DNA of 64,000 nt from positions 1 to 64,000 of the forward strand of contig NZ_JACHLB010000002.1 of NCBI RefSeq assembly GCF_014207905.1, in the 5' to 3' direction. A program made the translations under genes and the position numbers. Below are positions 34,663-41,958 of this stretch, in pieces (the stretch's first letter is position 1; every line of letters begins with the position of its first letter). Origin of the DNA: Flavobacterium notoginsengisoli (GTDB taxonomy: Bacteria > Bacteroidota > Bacteroidia > Flavobacteriales > Flavobacteriaceae). Below the pieces are notes generated by a model. It saw only the letters and a list, made by a program, of their open reading frames with translations, was not told the origin of the DNA and ran no database searches.

Positions 34663-34756
34663 AAGCTTCGCGCTTTAGGCTATAAGCTACAGGCTTAAGC
34701 TTTAAAAAAATATGAATAATTTTTGCTTAAGGCGTATAGCTTAAAGCTTAAAGCTA
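34663..34756. repeat. Intergenic inverted repeat, TAAGCTTTAAGC family
   Basis: Left units AGCTTCGCGCTTTAGGC, TATAAGCTAC and AGGCTTAAGCTTTA face right units TTGCTTAAGGCGTATAGC and TTAAAGCTTAAAGCT. It starts at the stop codon of the NtrC-like gene and ends 7 nt before the next ATG. Confidence 0.8.
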
Positions 34757-34763
34757 AAAAGAA

Positions 34764-35423
34764 ATGAAACTAAAAAAGATAAACGAGAAATTACAAGACG
34801 GACTAATTGAAAACGGTTTAACAGAAGCAAATGCTCTGCAGTTAGAAACTTTTTCGACTATAAAAAGTGGAGCCGACTGTGTAATTGTTTCGCCAAAAGG
34901 AAGTGGAAAAACAACAACAATTGTTTTAAATGTAATTCAGCAATTGGCTGGGAAAACTGAAGAATCGCCTCGCGCCTTAATTATTGTTGAAGACAAGGCT
35001 AAGGTTTTAGAAATGGTTGATCTTTTTAATAAATATGGAAAATATACCAATTTAGAAATTTACGGCGTAAATGAAAAAGGTGATATGGATTATGATAAAA
35101 ACTACGTTTCAACCGGAATTGATGTTTTAATCGGAACTCCAACAAAACTAAACGATATGTTTAGTACGGCAGGTTACAACGTAAATCGTCTTAAAATGTT
35201 TATTTTAGATGATGCTGATCCAATTTTAAAATTGCGTCATGAACCAAAAATTATGCGTATTTCCAACAGTATTGCTAAAACGCAGCGAATTATTTTTGCT
35301 GAAACACTGACAGAGCGTGTTGAAATTTTGGCAGACAAAATGTTAGTTGAGCCTTATTTGTTTGATATGGATGAAGAAGGAGAAGAACTTGACGAAGAGG
35401 AAGACGATATTGAAGAGGAATAA
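34764..35423 (+). CDS. Single-domain DEAD-box helicase-like protein
   Basis: 219 residues corresponding to only the first RecA-like half of a DEAD-box protein. Q-motif-like start GLTEANALQLETFSTIKSG, motif I SPKGSGKTT (about 43-52), motif Ib IGTPTKL, motif II as DDAD, and FAETLT where SAT is expected. The second RecA domain (motifs IV-VI) is absent. It ends in an acidic tail (EEGEELDEEEDDIEEE). Without domain 2 it cannot be a normal helicase. It may bind nucleotide or partner another protein. No stop or frameshift remnants of domain 2 follow. Confidence 0.8.
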   Translation: MKLKKINEKLQDGLIENGLTEANALQLETFSTIKSGADCVIVSPKGSGKTTTIVLNVIQQLAGKTEESPRALIIVEDKAKVLEMVDLFNKYGKYTNLEIYGVNEKGDMDYDKNYVSTGIDVLIGTPTKLNDMFSTAGYNVNRLKMFILDDADPILKLRHEPKIMRISNSIAKTQRIIFAETLTERVEILADKMLVEPYLFDMDEEGEELDEEEDDIEEE

Positions 35424-35433
35424 AATTAGTATA

Positions 35434-35476
35434 CAGTCCCGGTTTTCAGTCTCAGTTATTGGAAAGCGGGATTTTT
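35434..35476. repeat. Degenerate inverted repeat after the DEAD-like gene
   Basis: CAGTCCCGGTTTTCAGTCTCAG faces GGAAAGCGGGATTTTT. The TCCCG/CGGGA ends pair, and TTTTCAGTCTCAGT matches the GACTGAAAACT family. It looks like a decayed copy. Confidence 0.5.
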
Positions 35477-35509
35477 GATTTATAATATTAGAATAAAATA
35501 TAGATTATC

Positions 35510-35728
35510 ATGGGATTAATGAAAGTGTTTTCGGGAAGTGAAGTATTAGCAATTGGTTTGCAAGAAAGATTAGAAGAAGCTGGCGTAGAAACAGTGAAAA
35601 AAGATAATATTCAATCGGCTCGTTTAGGAGGTTTCGGCGGAACAGATTTGGCTGTTGAGATTTTTATTCAAGAAACTGATTTTGCAAAAGCAAATCCTGT
35701 TATAGAAAAATTTAGAATGAGTCTTTAA
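35510..35728 (+). CDS. DUF2007-type small protein
   Basis: 72 residues. The pattern MKVFSGSEVLAIGLQERLEEAGVE, then GTDLAVEIFIQETDFAKANPVI, resembles the DUF2007 'putative signal transducing' family, a single small alpha-beta domain. The role is unknown. It lies between two family repeats on the same strand as its neighbours. Confidence 0.75.
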   Translation: MGLMKVFSGSEVLAIGLQERLEEAGVETVKKDNIQSARLGGFGGTDLAVEIFIQETDFAKANPVIEKFRMSL

Positions 35729-35730
35729 GA

Positions 35731-35794
35731 AGTCGCAGTTTGCAGTCACAGTTTTCAGTATTCAAACTGTAAACTGTGACTGCGACTGAAAACT
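35731..35794. repeat. Intergenic inverted repeat, GACTGAAAACT family (copy 4)
   Basis: The left arm AGTCGCAGTTTGCAGTCACAG... (35731-35759) and the right arm ending TGCGACTGAAAACT (35766-35794) are inverted around a 6-nt loop. It lies in the leader of the downstream HAD gene, between two genes of the same direction. Confidence 0.85.
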
Positions 35795-35803
35795 AAAAAA
35801 AAT

Positions 35804-36607
35804 ATGCAATACAAAATGTTAGTGCTCGACATGGATGACACCTTGTTGACAGACGACCACAGAATTTCAGATTTAAATAAAAAAGTAATATTAGAAGCAC
35901 AGGCAAAAGGAGTTTATGTGATTCTGGCTTCGGGCAGACCTACAATCGCAATGACAGCCTACGCTAAAGAACTGGAATTAGACTTAAATGATTCGTATAT
36001 CATTTCGTTTAATGGTGCAATAATAAGCCGTGTAAAAGACGATTTGGTTTTATTTGAACAAAAGCTTACTGTAGAACAGATTCATGATTTATATGATTAC
36101 AGCGTTAAAATGAAAACCGATATCATTACTTATTTAGATGACGAAATTATCAGCCAGACAGATTCTGAATATATCGAAGTTGAAAAAGAAATTACTGGAA
36201 TGGTACATCGTAAAGTTTCTGATTTTAAAAGTTATGTTGATAGACCAGCTGTAAAATGTATTTTACTTGAAAAGCCTGAATATCTAAAAACAGTCGAAAA
36301 TGATTTAATTGAAGAAATGCCACATTTGAGTGTTTCGATGTCTAAGCCATTTTTCTTAGAAGCCGCGCAGCAAGGAATTGATAAAGCGGCAAGTTTAAAA
36401 TATTTGGCAGATAAGCTAGGAATTCATCAAAGTGAAATTATCGCTGTTGGAAACGCAGGAAATGATTTAACAATGATTGAATATGCAGGTTTAGGTGTTT
36501 GGGTCGATAATGTAACGCCAGAATTGCGTGATAAAGCTGATGTAATTGTAGCTTCAAATAACAATGATGGTGTTGCTGAGGTAATTAACCGTTATATTCT
36601 AAATTAA
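35804..36607 (+). CDS. Cof-type HAD phosphatase
   Basis: 267 residues, HAD subfamily IIB. Motif I LVLDMDDTLLTDD (nucleophile D10 and D12), motif II ILASGRPT, the C2b cap between about 85 and 190, motif III lysine in GIDKAASLKYLADKLG and motif IV VGNAGNDLTMIEYAG. Cof-type enzymes dephosphorylate sugar phosphates, PLP or HMP-PP. The next gene starts 5 bp later. Confidence 0.92.
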   Translation: MQYKMLVLDMDDTLLTDDHRISDLNKKVILEAQAKGVYVILASGRPTIAMTAYAKELELDLNDSYIISFNGAIISRVKDDLVLFEQKLTVEQIHDLYDYSVKMKTDIITYLDDEIISQTDSEYIEVEKEITGMVHRKVSDFKSYVDRPAVKCILLEKPEYLKTVENDLIEEMPHLSVSMSKPFFLEAAQQGIDKAASLKYLADKLGIHQSEIIAVGNAGNDLTMIEYAGLGVWVDNVTPELRDKADVIVASNNNDGVAEVINRYILN

Positions 36608-36612
36608 AGAAA

Positions 36613-37143
36613 ATGAAAAATCCAATTGAAACCGATCGCTTGATTTTAAGAGAGTTACTTCTTTCTGATGCCGAAGGTATGTTTGAGTTGGATTCTAATC
36701 CTAACGTGCATTTGTTTGTTGGTAACAGGCCTGTCAAACATATTGAAGAAAGTATTGAGTATATCAAATTCGTTCATAAACAATATAAGGATTTTGGCAC
36801 TGGACGCTGGGCAGTTGTTTTAAAAGAAACTAACGAATTTATTGGCTGGTCTGGAATAAAATATATTACAGACGAAATCAATAATCATAAAAACTTTTAC
36901 GAATTAGGATATCGTTTTATCGAAAAACATTGGGGAAAAGGTTATGCTTCTGAAGCTGGAAAAGCTTTTGTTGATTATGCTTTTAACGAAATGAAGGTCG
37001 AAACGCTTTACGCTTACGCAGATGCAGGAAACGAAAATTCTAGAAAAATTCTTGAGAAACTAGGTTTTCATTTTGTGAATTCATTCGAATACAATGAAGA
37101 ACTTGAAGTTTGGTACGAACTTAAAAATCCGAACTCATTATAA
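36613..37143 (+). CDS. GNAT-family N-acetyltransferase (RimJ/RimL-like)
   Basis: 176 residues. ETDRLILRELLLSDAEGMFE at the start, GYRFIEKHWGKGYASEAGKAF as acetyl-CoA loop, and YAYADAGNENSRKILEKLGFHFV near the end. All are typical of RimJ/RimL-type enzymes. It starts 5 bp after the HAD gene. The substrate is unknown. Confidence 0.88.
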   Translation: MKNPIETDRLILRELLLSDAEGMFELDSNPNVHLFVGNRPVKHIEESIEYIKFVHKQYKDFGTGRWAVVLKETNEFIGWSGIKYITDEINNHKNFYELGYRFIEKHWGKGYASEAGKAFVDYAFNEMKVETLYAYADAGNENSRKILEKLGFHFVNSFEYNEELEVWYELKNPNSL

Positions 37144-37150
37144 AAAACGA

Positions 37151-37194
37151 ATTCCAAATCTTTACATACTTAAAAGTCAGTAAAGATTTGGAAT
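37151..37194. terminator. Perfect 15-bp inverted repeat between convergent genes
   Basis: ATTCCAAATCTTTAC (37151-37165) and GTAAAGATTTGGAAT (37180-37194) around a 14-nt loop, with no following T tract. It is 8 bp past the acetyltransferase stop and 27 bp from the converging gene's stop, so it is a likely 3'-end hairpin for both. Confidence 0.65.
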
Positions 37195-37220
37195 CAATTA
37201 AAGAAATAATATTTTGAATA

Positions 37221-37739
37221 TTATTTTTTAGCTACAGAAACAAAATATTTATTTCCGTCACCCATTGTCAATTTTACACGCTCATCGCAAAGATCGATAG
37301 CAAAATTAGCACTTTCGTAACAGCTGCAAGTTGTATTTTTGTCTTTAGACATTTCTGTCTTACAGTTGTTGTTTTTGAAAGTTGTTAATTGTGGAGTATA
37401 CAAACTAACCAAGTCTGTAGAAGCCGTTACTAATGAAATGATACTTGCAGAATTATTATTTGTAATTCTGTATACAATTCTATCAGTATAATTTACTTCA
37501 TTTACAGTTACTTTACGAATATAAGTGTAAGCTGTAGATCCTTCACCTGGTTCTTTAACTTCAAACTTAAACCCTACAGCACGAATAGCAACATCAAATT
37601 GCTGTTGTGAATTAAAGCTAGCCCAAGTCGTTAATGTACTAATAGTAGGAAACGGATTTGCAGCTGGAGTATTAGTTTGCGCTTGCGAACTAAAAAGGGT
37701 TAAGAACATCAAGCAGATCGTGGGTAAAAATGCTTTCAT
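37221..37739 (-). CDS. Secreted protein of unknown function
   Basis: 172 residues from the ATG at 37739, which begins a signal peptide (MKAFLPTICLMFLTLFSSQAQ). An earlier frame extension carries basic residues and is unlikely. The mature part contains four cysteines (NNCKTEM, NTTCSCYES, DLCDERV), perhaps two disulfides. I do not recognise a family. The long upstream region suggests its own regulated promoter. Confidence 0.7.
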   Translation of the reverse strand: MKAFLPTICLMFLTLFSSQAQTNTPAANPFPTISTLTTWASFNSQQQFDVAIRAVGFKFEVKEPGEGSTAYTYIRKVTVNEVNYTDRIVYRITNNNSASIISLVTASTDLVSLYTPQLTTFKNNNCKTEMSKDKNTTCSCYESANFAIDLCDERVKLTMGDGNKYFVSVAKK

Positions 37740-38172
37740 AAAGCGTGGTATTTGTAATTTAATTTTGCCTACTCTCTTTGGTTTTCGGCTTTCCCATTTC
37801 ATTTTGTAACACAAAACAACAACATAACGGCTAAAATTCAAAATTGTTATGTCCGAATTATTATTAAATTAATTAAAGCTTATTAAAATTCTTAAATAAG
37901 AAATTATTTCCAATTTCGTTTAAAACTAAAGTAAATGTAAGAAATTTAGATTTTATAAACGAAAAAAATGTATTTAATCGATAAAATTTGCACTTAATCG
38001 ATTATTTTGTCATTTTATTCTTATTGAAATGTTAAAAAAAGCATCCAAAAGTGCATTTCTGGCTCTTAAATTTAAGGAATAAAAATTAATTTAGGAATGC
38101 ATTATTAATAACATTGGCGCAAATAATTGATTCGAAGTTGATTAATCGCTTTCTTTTGATGAATATTGTTTG
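37740..38172. other. Divergent intergenic region, secreted protein / mtaB
   Basis: About 430 bp without a gene. It contains the direct repeat TTAATCGAT at 37974-37982 and 37994-38002, exactly 20 bp apart, and a third partial TTAATCG near 38142. This could be a phased binding site. The mtaB -7 box is at its right end. Confidence 0.4.
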
Positions 38173-38180
38173 TAAATTTG
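38173..38180 (+). promoter_or_regulatory. -7 promoter element for mtaB
   Basis: TAAATTTG fits TAnnTTTG, 46 bp before the mtaB ATG. A TTG at 38156-38158 lies 14 bp upstream, slightly close for a -33 box. Confidence 0.6.
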
Positions 38181-38226
38181 CAGCCTTAAATTTTTTGACA
38201 ACGATTTCATTAATTTAAGACAGATT

Positions 38227-39561
38227 ATGGAAAATAGAAAGAAAGTTGCCTTTTATACGCTGGGTTGTAAACTGAATTTTTCAGAGACTTCTACAATTGC
38301 CAGAAATTTTAATGACGAAGGTTTCGACCGCGTTGATTTTGAAGAAATAGCAGATATTTATGTAATTAATACTTGCTCTGTAACAGAAAATGCAGATAAG
38401 CAGTTTAAGCAAGTAGTTAGAAAAGCAATGAAGCTTAACGATAAAGCTTTTGTTGCCGCTGTTGGCTGTTATGCACAATTAAAACCAGAAGAATTAGCTG
38501 CTGTTGATGGTGTAGATTTGGTTTTGGGAGCGACAGAAAAATTCAAAATCACCGACTATATCCATGATTTGAGTAAAAATGACATGGGCGAAGTGCATTC
38601 TTGCGAAATTGCTGAAGCCGATTTTTACGTTGGAAGTTACTCAATCGGAGATCGTACAAGAGCATTCTTAAAAGTTCAAGACGGTTGCGATTACAAATGT
38701 ACGTATTGCACAATTCCGTTAGCGAGAGGAATTTCTAGAAGTGATGCTTTAGAAAATGTATTGAAAAATGCCAAAGAAATCTCGGCTCAAAATATCCGTG
38801 AAATTGTTTTAACGGGTGTAAACATTGGAGATTACGGAAAAGGAGAGTTCGGAAACAAAAAACACGAACATACTTTTCTAGATTTAGTTCAGGCTTTGGA
38901 TAAAGTAGAAGGAATTGAACGTTTAAGGATTTCCTCAATCGAGCCAAATTTATTGAAAAACGAAACAATAGAATTTGTTTCTAGAAGCCGCACTTTTGTA
39001 CCACATTTTCATATTCCGCTACAATCTGGAAGCAATGATATTTTGAAATTAATGAAACGTCGTTATTTGCGTGAAGTTTATACTGATCGCGTAAATAAGA
39101 TTCGCGAAGTAATGCCTCATGCTTGTATTGGTGTAGACGTAATTGTTGGTTTTCCTGGAGAAACAGACGAACATTTCTTAGAAACGTACCATTTCTTAAA
39201 TGAATTGGAAATTTCTTATTTGCACGTTTTTACTTATTCGGAAAGAGATAATACAGAAGCGGCAGAAATGGAAGGTGTTGTTCCTTCAAATGTAAGAGCA
39301 AAAAGAAGTAAAATGCTTCGTGGACTTTCTGTTAAAAAGCGTCGTGCTTTTTACGAAAGCCAATTAGGAACAAATAGAACGGTTCTTTTTGAAGGTGAAA
39401 ATAAAGAAGGCTATATTCACGGATTTACTGAAAACTACGTAAAGGTAAAAACGCCTTGGAATCCAGAATTGGTAAATACCTTGCAAGAAATCAATTTGAC
39501 TAAAATAGACGAAGACGGAAGCGTTCGTTTGGAGTTTTTAAATAAATTGGCGGAAGCTTAA
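38227..39561 (+). CDS. mtaB: tRNA t6A37 methylthiotransferase MtaB
   Basis: Radical-SAM methylthiotransferase converting t6A37 to ms2t6A. 444 residues: N-terminal UPF0004 domain with CKLNFSE, TCSVTENAD and GCYAQ cysteines, the radical-SAM cluster QDGCDYKCTYCTIPLARG (CxxxCxxC), HIPLQSGSNDILKLMKRRY, and a C-terminal TRAM domain. It is closer to MtaB than MiaB, judged by YTLGCKLN. It is followed by repeat elements. Confidence 0.93.
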   Translation: MENRKKVAFYTLGCKLNFSETSTIARNFNDEGFDRVDFEEIADIYVINTCSVTENADKQFKQVVRKAMKLNDKAFVAAVGCYAQLKPEELAAVDGVDLVLGATEKFKITDYIHDLSKNDMGEVHSCEIAEADFYVGSYSIGDRTRAFLKVQDGCDYKCTYCTIPLARGISRSDALENVLKNAKEISAQNIREIVLTGVNIGDYGKGEFGNKKHEHTFLDLVQALDKVEGIERLRISSIEPNLLKNETIEFVSRSRTFVPHFHIPLQSGSNDILKLMKRRYLREVYTDRVNKIREVMPHACIGVDVIVGFPGETDEHFLETYHFLNELEISYLHVFTYSERDNTEAAEMEGVVPSNVRAKRSKMLRGLSVKKRRAFYESQLGTNRTVLFEGENKEGYIHGFTENYVKVKTPWNPELVNTLQEINLTKIDEDGSVRLEFLNKLAEA

Positions 39562-39575
39562 TTAACGATTTTAAG

Positions 39576-39608
39576 AACTTTGTCAAAGTTCCAAACTTTG
39601 ACAAAGTT
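39576..39608. repeat. Inverted repeat, AACTTTGACAAAGTT family (copy 1)
   Basis: AACTTTGTCAAAGTT and AACTTTGACAAAGTT (39594-39608), each itself a palindrome, stand 3 nt apart and pair with each other. The same motif is at 40364 and 44161. Confidence 0.88.
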
Positions 39609-39619
39609 TAAACATAAAG

Positions 39620-39726
39620 TTTGTCATTCCGAGGAACGAGGAATCTCCGCAAAGAATTCTACAAAGATTGGCAATTTTAAGAGTGGAGTTAATTTCGGAG
39701 ATTTCTCCCTTCGGTCGAATGATAAA
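39620..39726. repeat. Inverted repeat, GTCATTCCGAGGAACGAGG family
   Basis: Left TTTGTCATTCCGAGGAACG then AGGAATCTCCG, right CGGAGATTTCTCCC then TTCGGTCGAATGATAAA. The arms pair over about 30 nt with some mismatch. I recall similar sequences in other Bacteroidota genomes. It is next to the previous repeat and followed by a terminator. Confidence 0.75.
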
Positions 39727-39731
39727 AATAA

Positions 39732-39757
39732 AAAAGCCCTTTTCAAAAAGGGCTTTT
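39732..39757. terminator. Bidirectional terminator, mtaB / convergent gene
   Basis: Stem AAAAGCCCTTT / AAAGGGCTTTT with a 4-nt loop, flanked by A and T tracts, between convergent genes. Confidence 0.85.
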
Positions 39758-39772
39758 CTATTTTAAAACATC

Positions 39773-40282
39773 TTACTTCTGATCTTCAGGAATAAGCAAT
39801 TTCAAAGAATTAATATAATCTGTATCAAATTCTATAACTCGAATTTTTTCTGGATTAAAACCTAATTCGCCTCCAAATTTACCTCTTGTTTCCAAGAAAT
39901 CAATTAGTAATTCTTCTTCAGTAAGAGAAATTAATTTTCCTAAATAAACCGCTTTAGAAGATTTTTTTGCAAGCTGAAAAATAGTGTACTTTCGATCAAG
40001 AAAGTTCAAAATCGAGTTTAAATCCTGAATAGGAATAATGTCTTCGGTGTTGATGTTTATTCCTTTTAAGCGAATGACTTTTTCAGTAAAAATGTGTTCT
40101 TCATCTCGGTGAATTGCTTCAATATTTTTATTTCTCAAAATAACAAAACCATCCAAAATAAAATCCACCGGGTTATTTCGAAGCAAAATCCAATCGTCAG
40201 AATAATCAATTAAAAATCCGCTATAGATTTGTTTCTTATCCTGAAATTCTATTTCGATTAATTGTCTTAAATATTGTTCCAT
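39773..40282 (-). CDS. Conserved-looking protein of unknown function
   Basis: 169 residues, no signal peptide or membrane span. The N-terminal part (YLRQLIEIEFQDKKQIYSGF) and the middle (KAVYLGKLISLTEEELLIDF) look like two similar beta-rich segments: both read IEFQDK/ISLTEE followed by an LI/LID strand, as in small Sm-like or translation-factor barrels. I cannot assign a family. Codon use and base composition match its neighbours. Confidence 0.65.
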   Translation of the reverse strand: MEQYLRQLIEIEFQDKKQIYSGFLIDYSDDWILLRNNPVDFILDGFVILRNKNIEAIHRDEEHIFTEKVIRLKGININTEDIIPIQDLNSILNFLDRKYTIFQLAKKSSKAVYLGKLISLTEEELLIDFLETRGKFGGELGFNPEKIRVIEFDTDYINSLKLLIPEDQK

Positions 40283-40308
40283 TGTATTTTTTTAAATTTC
40301 CAATACTT

Positions 40309-40471
40309 AAATTCCAAATTCCAATTGTGGTTGAATTTAAATTTTAAGCTTAGGATTGGTTAGAACTTTGTCAAAGTTTTAAACTTTGACAAAGTTGGTC
40401 AGAATTTTTTTGAAGACTTTAATATTTTAAAATTCATAATTCAATTGCAGTATAATTGGAATTTGGAATTT
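40309..40471. repeat. Nested inverted repeat: TTCCAAATT outer, ACTTTGACAAAGTT inner
   Basis: Outer arms AAATTCCAAATTCCAATT (40309-40326) and AATTGGAATTTGGAATTT (40454-40471) are perfect 18-bp inverses. Inside is AACTTTGTCAAAGTTT (40364-40379) paired perfectly with AAACTTTGACAAAGTT (40381-40396). Two families found separately elsewhere (32.0 kb and 39.6 kb) are here one inside the other. Confidence 0.92.
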
Positions 40472-40486
40472 CAAAATTGGAATTTT

Positions 40487-41203
40487 TTAAGGATTAGTAG
40501 ACCAGATACTGCTGTTTTTAATAAACACTCTTCGGTTTAATTTTAACTGTGCAATAATCAAATCGGCCATGTCTTCAGACTGCATTACTTTTTCAGGATT
40601 TCCATCAGTTAAGTTTAAGTCTTTTGCCATGTCAGTTGCAACTGTACTTGGCGTTAAAGCCGTAACACGAATATTGTGTTTTCTCATTTCTTGCATCAAA
40701 GAATCGGTTAAACCTAAAACAGCAAATTTAGAAGCGCTGTAAGCACTCGTCAATGCGTTTCCGTTTAATCCAGCAGTAGAAGAAATATTAATAATATCAC
40801 CAGTTTGTCTTTCGATCATATTTGGAATAATGGCACGAGTTGTAAAATACGTTCCCATTAAATTTACCTGAATAATTCTTTCCCAAGCTTCTGGTTCTAA
40901 TTCTAAGAATTTTCCAAAAGAAGCAATTCCAGCGCTGTTTATTAGAATGTCAATATGTTTGAATTCCGCAATAGCTTTTTCTGCTGCAGCATTTATAGAA
41001 TTAATATCAGAAACATCGGCACTTAAAGCCAAAGCTTTCACGCCTAAATTAGAAGCTTCATCAGCCAATTGCTCTACATCTTTTAGAGTTCTAGAAACTA
41101 AAACAAGGTTTACGCCCTCTTTTGCCAATGCAATAGCAACGGCTTTTCCAATTCCTTTTCCAGCGCCAGTAATAAAGGCGTTTTTATTTTTTAAGTCGGT
41201 CAT
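40487..41203 (-). CDS. FabG-type 3-ketoacyl reductase (SDR)
   Basis: 238 residues from the ATG at 41203 ([19 protein letters not shown]). Nucleotide loop [12 protein letters not shown] near residue 88, catalytic S in ISSTAGLNG and YSASK near residue 153. All catalytic residues are intact. It reduces 3-oxoacyl or related carbonyls with NAD(P)H. The physiological substrate is unknown because no fatty-acid genes adjoin. A perfect inverted repeat brackets its -7 box. Confidence 0.9.
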   Translation of the reverse strand: MTDLKNKNAFITGAGKGIGKAVAIALAKEGVNLVLVSRTLKDVEQLADEASNLGVKALALSADVSDINSINAAAEKAIAEFKHIDILINSAGIASFGKFLELEPEAWERIIQVNLMGTYFTTRAIIPNMIERQTGDIINISSTAGLNGNALTSAYSASKFAVLGLTDSLMQEMRKHNIRVTALTPSTVATDMAKDLNLTDGNPEKVMQSEDMADLIIAQLKLNRRVFIKNSSIWSTNP

Positions 41204-41226
41204 TATGGTAATTTTTAGAAATGCAG

Positions 41227-41282
41227 AAAGCATCATTTTAAGTCTTACAAAAATAGGGTTTTGAAAACTAAAATGATGCTTT
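41227..41282. promoter_or_regulatory. Inverted repeat bracketing the SDR promoter
   Basis: AAAGCATCATTTTA (41227-41240) and its perfect inverse (41269-41282) enclose 28 bp containing the minus-strand -7 box TATTTTTG (41248-41255). It could be an operator, or a 3' hairpin of the upstream gene that ends at 41319. Confidence 0.5.
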
Positions 41283-41318
41283 GTCAGTTATTCTTAATCT
41301 AAGTTTAACAACTTTTTG

Positions 41319-41906
41319 TTATTCTTTCAGAACCATGTCAATACACATGACAGCTCCTAAAATTAATTGTCTCAACGGACTGTCAGCTGCTATGGTTTCT
41401 TCAATTTGCAGTACATAATTGTCGGCACTAGTAAAAAACTCTTTTCCTAATCCTGCCCATTTTTTACTTACTTGAGCCAATTGTTTGTTTTCGTGTGAGA
41501 ATTTAAAATCCCAGCCAGTCCATTTTCCTTGTAAAGTGGCAACAGGTCTTTCATTTTTATCTAAGATTTCAAATTTTCCTCCGATAGAAAAGAATTTTTG
41601 TTTGAAGGTTCCAACCAAATGATCTTTTTCATCTAAAACTTCAACCGTCGATCTGAATATTGCAACACCTCTTCTTACGGTAATTAACTTTTCGCCAGAA
41701 GCAGTTGTAATTTCAACATTAAATGGAGTCGCTCTTTTATATTCTGTGAATCGCAACATTTTGGTAAAAAATCCCAAATTGTTTTCGCGACAGTTCATAA
41801 TAATTTGATTGGTTTCCGGATTGTAAATGTCGTAATTGTTTGCAGCTTTAAACATTCCGACATGTTCTTTTACTAAAAATAGATTTTGGCTTAAAATGGG
41901 ATTCAT
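41319..41906 (-). CDS. LURP-one/phospholipid-scramblase-like protein
   Basis: 195 residues from the ATG at 41906 (MNPILSQNLFLVKEHVGMFK). A longer frame would overlap the upstream gene. Repeated strand patterns, VEVLDEKDHLVGTFKQK and FEILDKNERPVATLQGKW, are the tubby-like beta barrel of the LURP-one/scramblase superfamily. No signal is present, and the C-terminal helix LILGAVMCIDMVL fits the central helix of that fold. Bacterial members have no settled function. It follows the vWA gene on the same strand by 52 bp. Confidence 0.75.
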   Translation of the reverse strand: MNPILSQNLFLVKEHVGMFKAANNYDIYNPETNQIIMNCRENNLGFFTKMLRFTEYKRATPFNVEITTASGEKLITVRRGVAIFRSTVEVLDEKDHLVGTFKQKFFSIGGKFEILDKNERPVATLQGKWTGWDFKFSHENKQLAQVSKKWAGLGKEFFTSADNYVLQIEETIAADSPLRQLILGAVMCIDMVLKE

Positions 41907-41958
41907 ACGTGTGTAATAAAATTTAAAAAATAAAGCCGTAAATGTAATAAAATATTTA

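Noticed and set aside
39580..39795. 71-codon open frame after mtaB
   Set aside because: It translates two repeat elements and a terminator; residues are repeat-derived and it runs into the converging gene. Not a gene.
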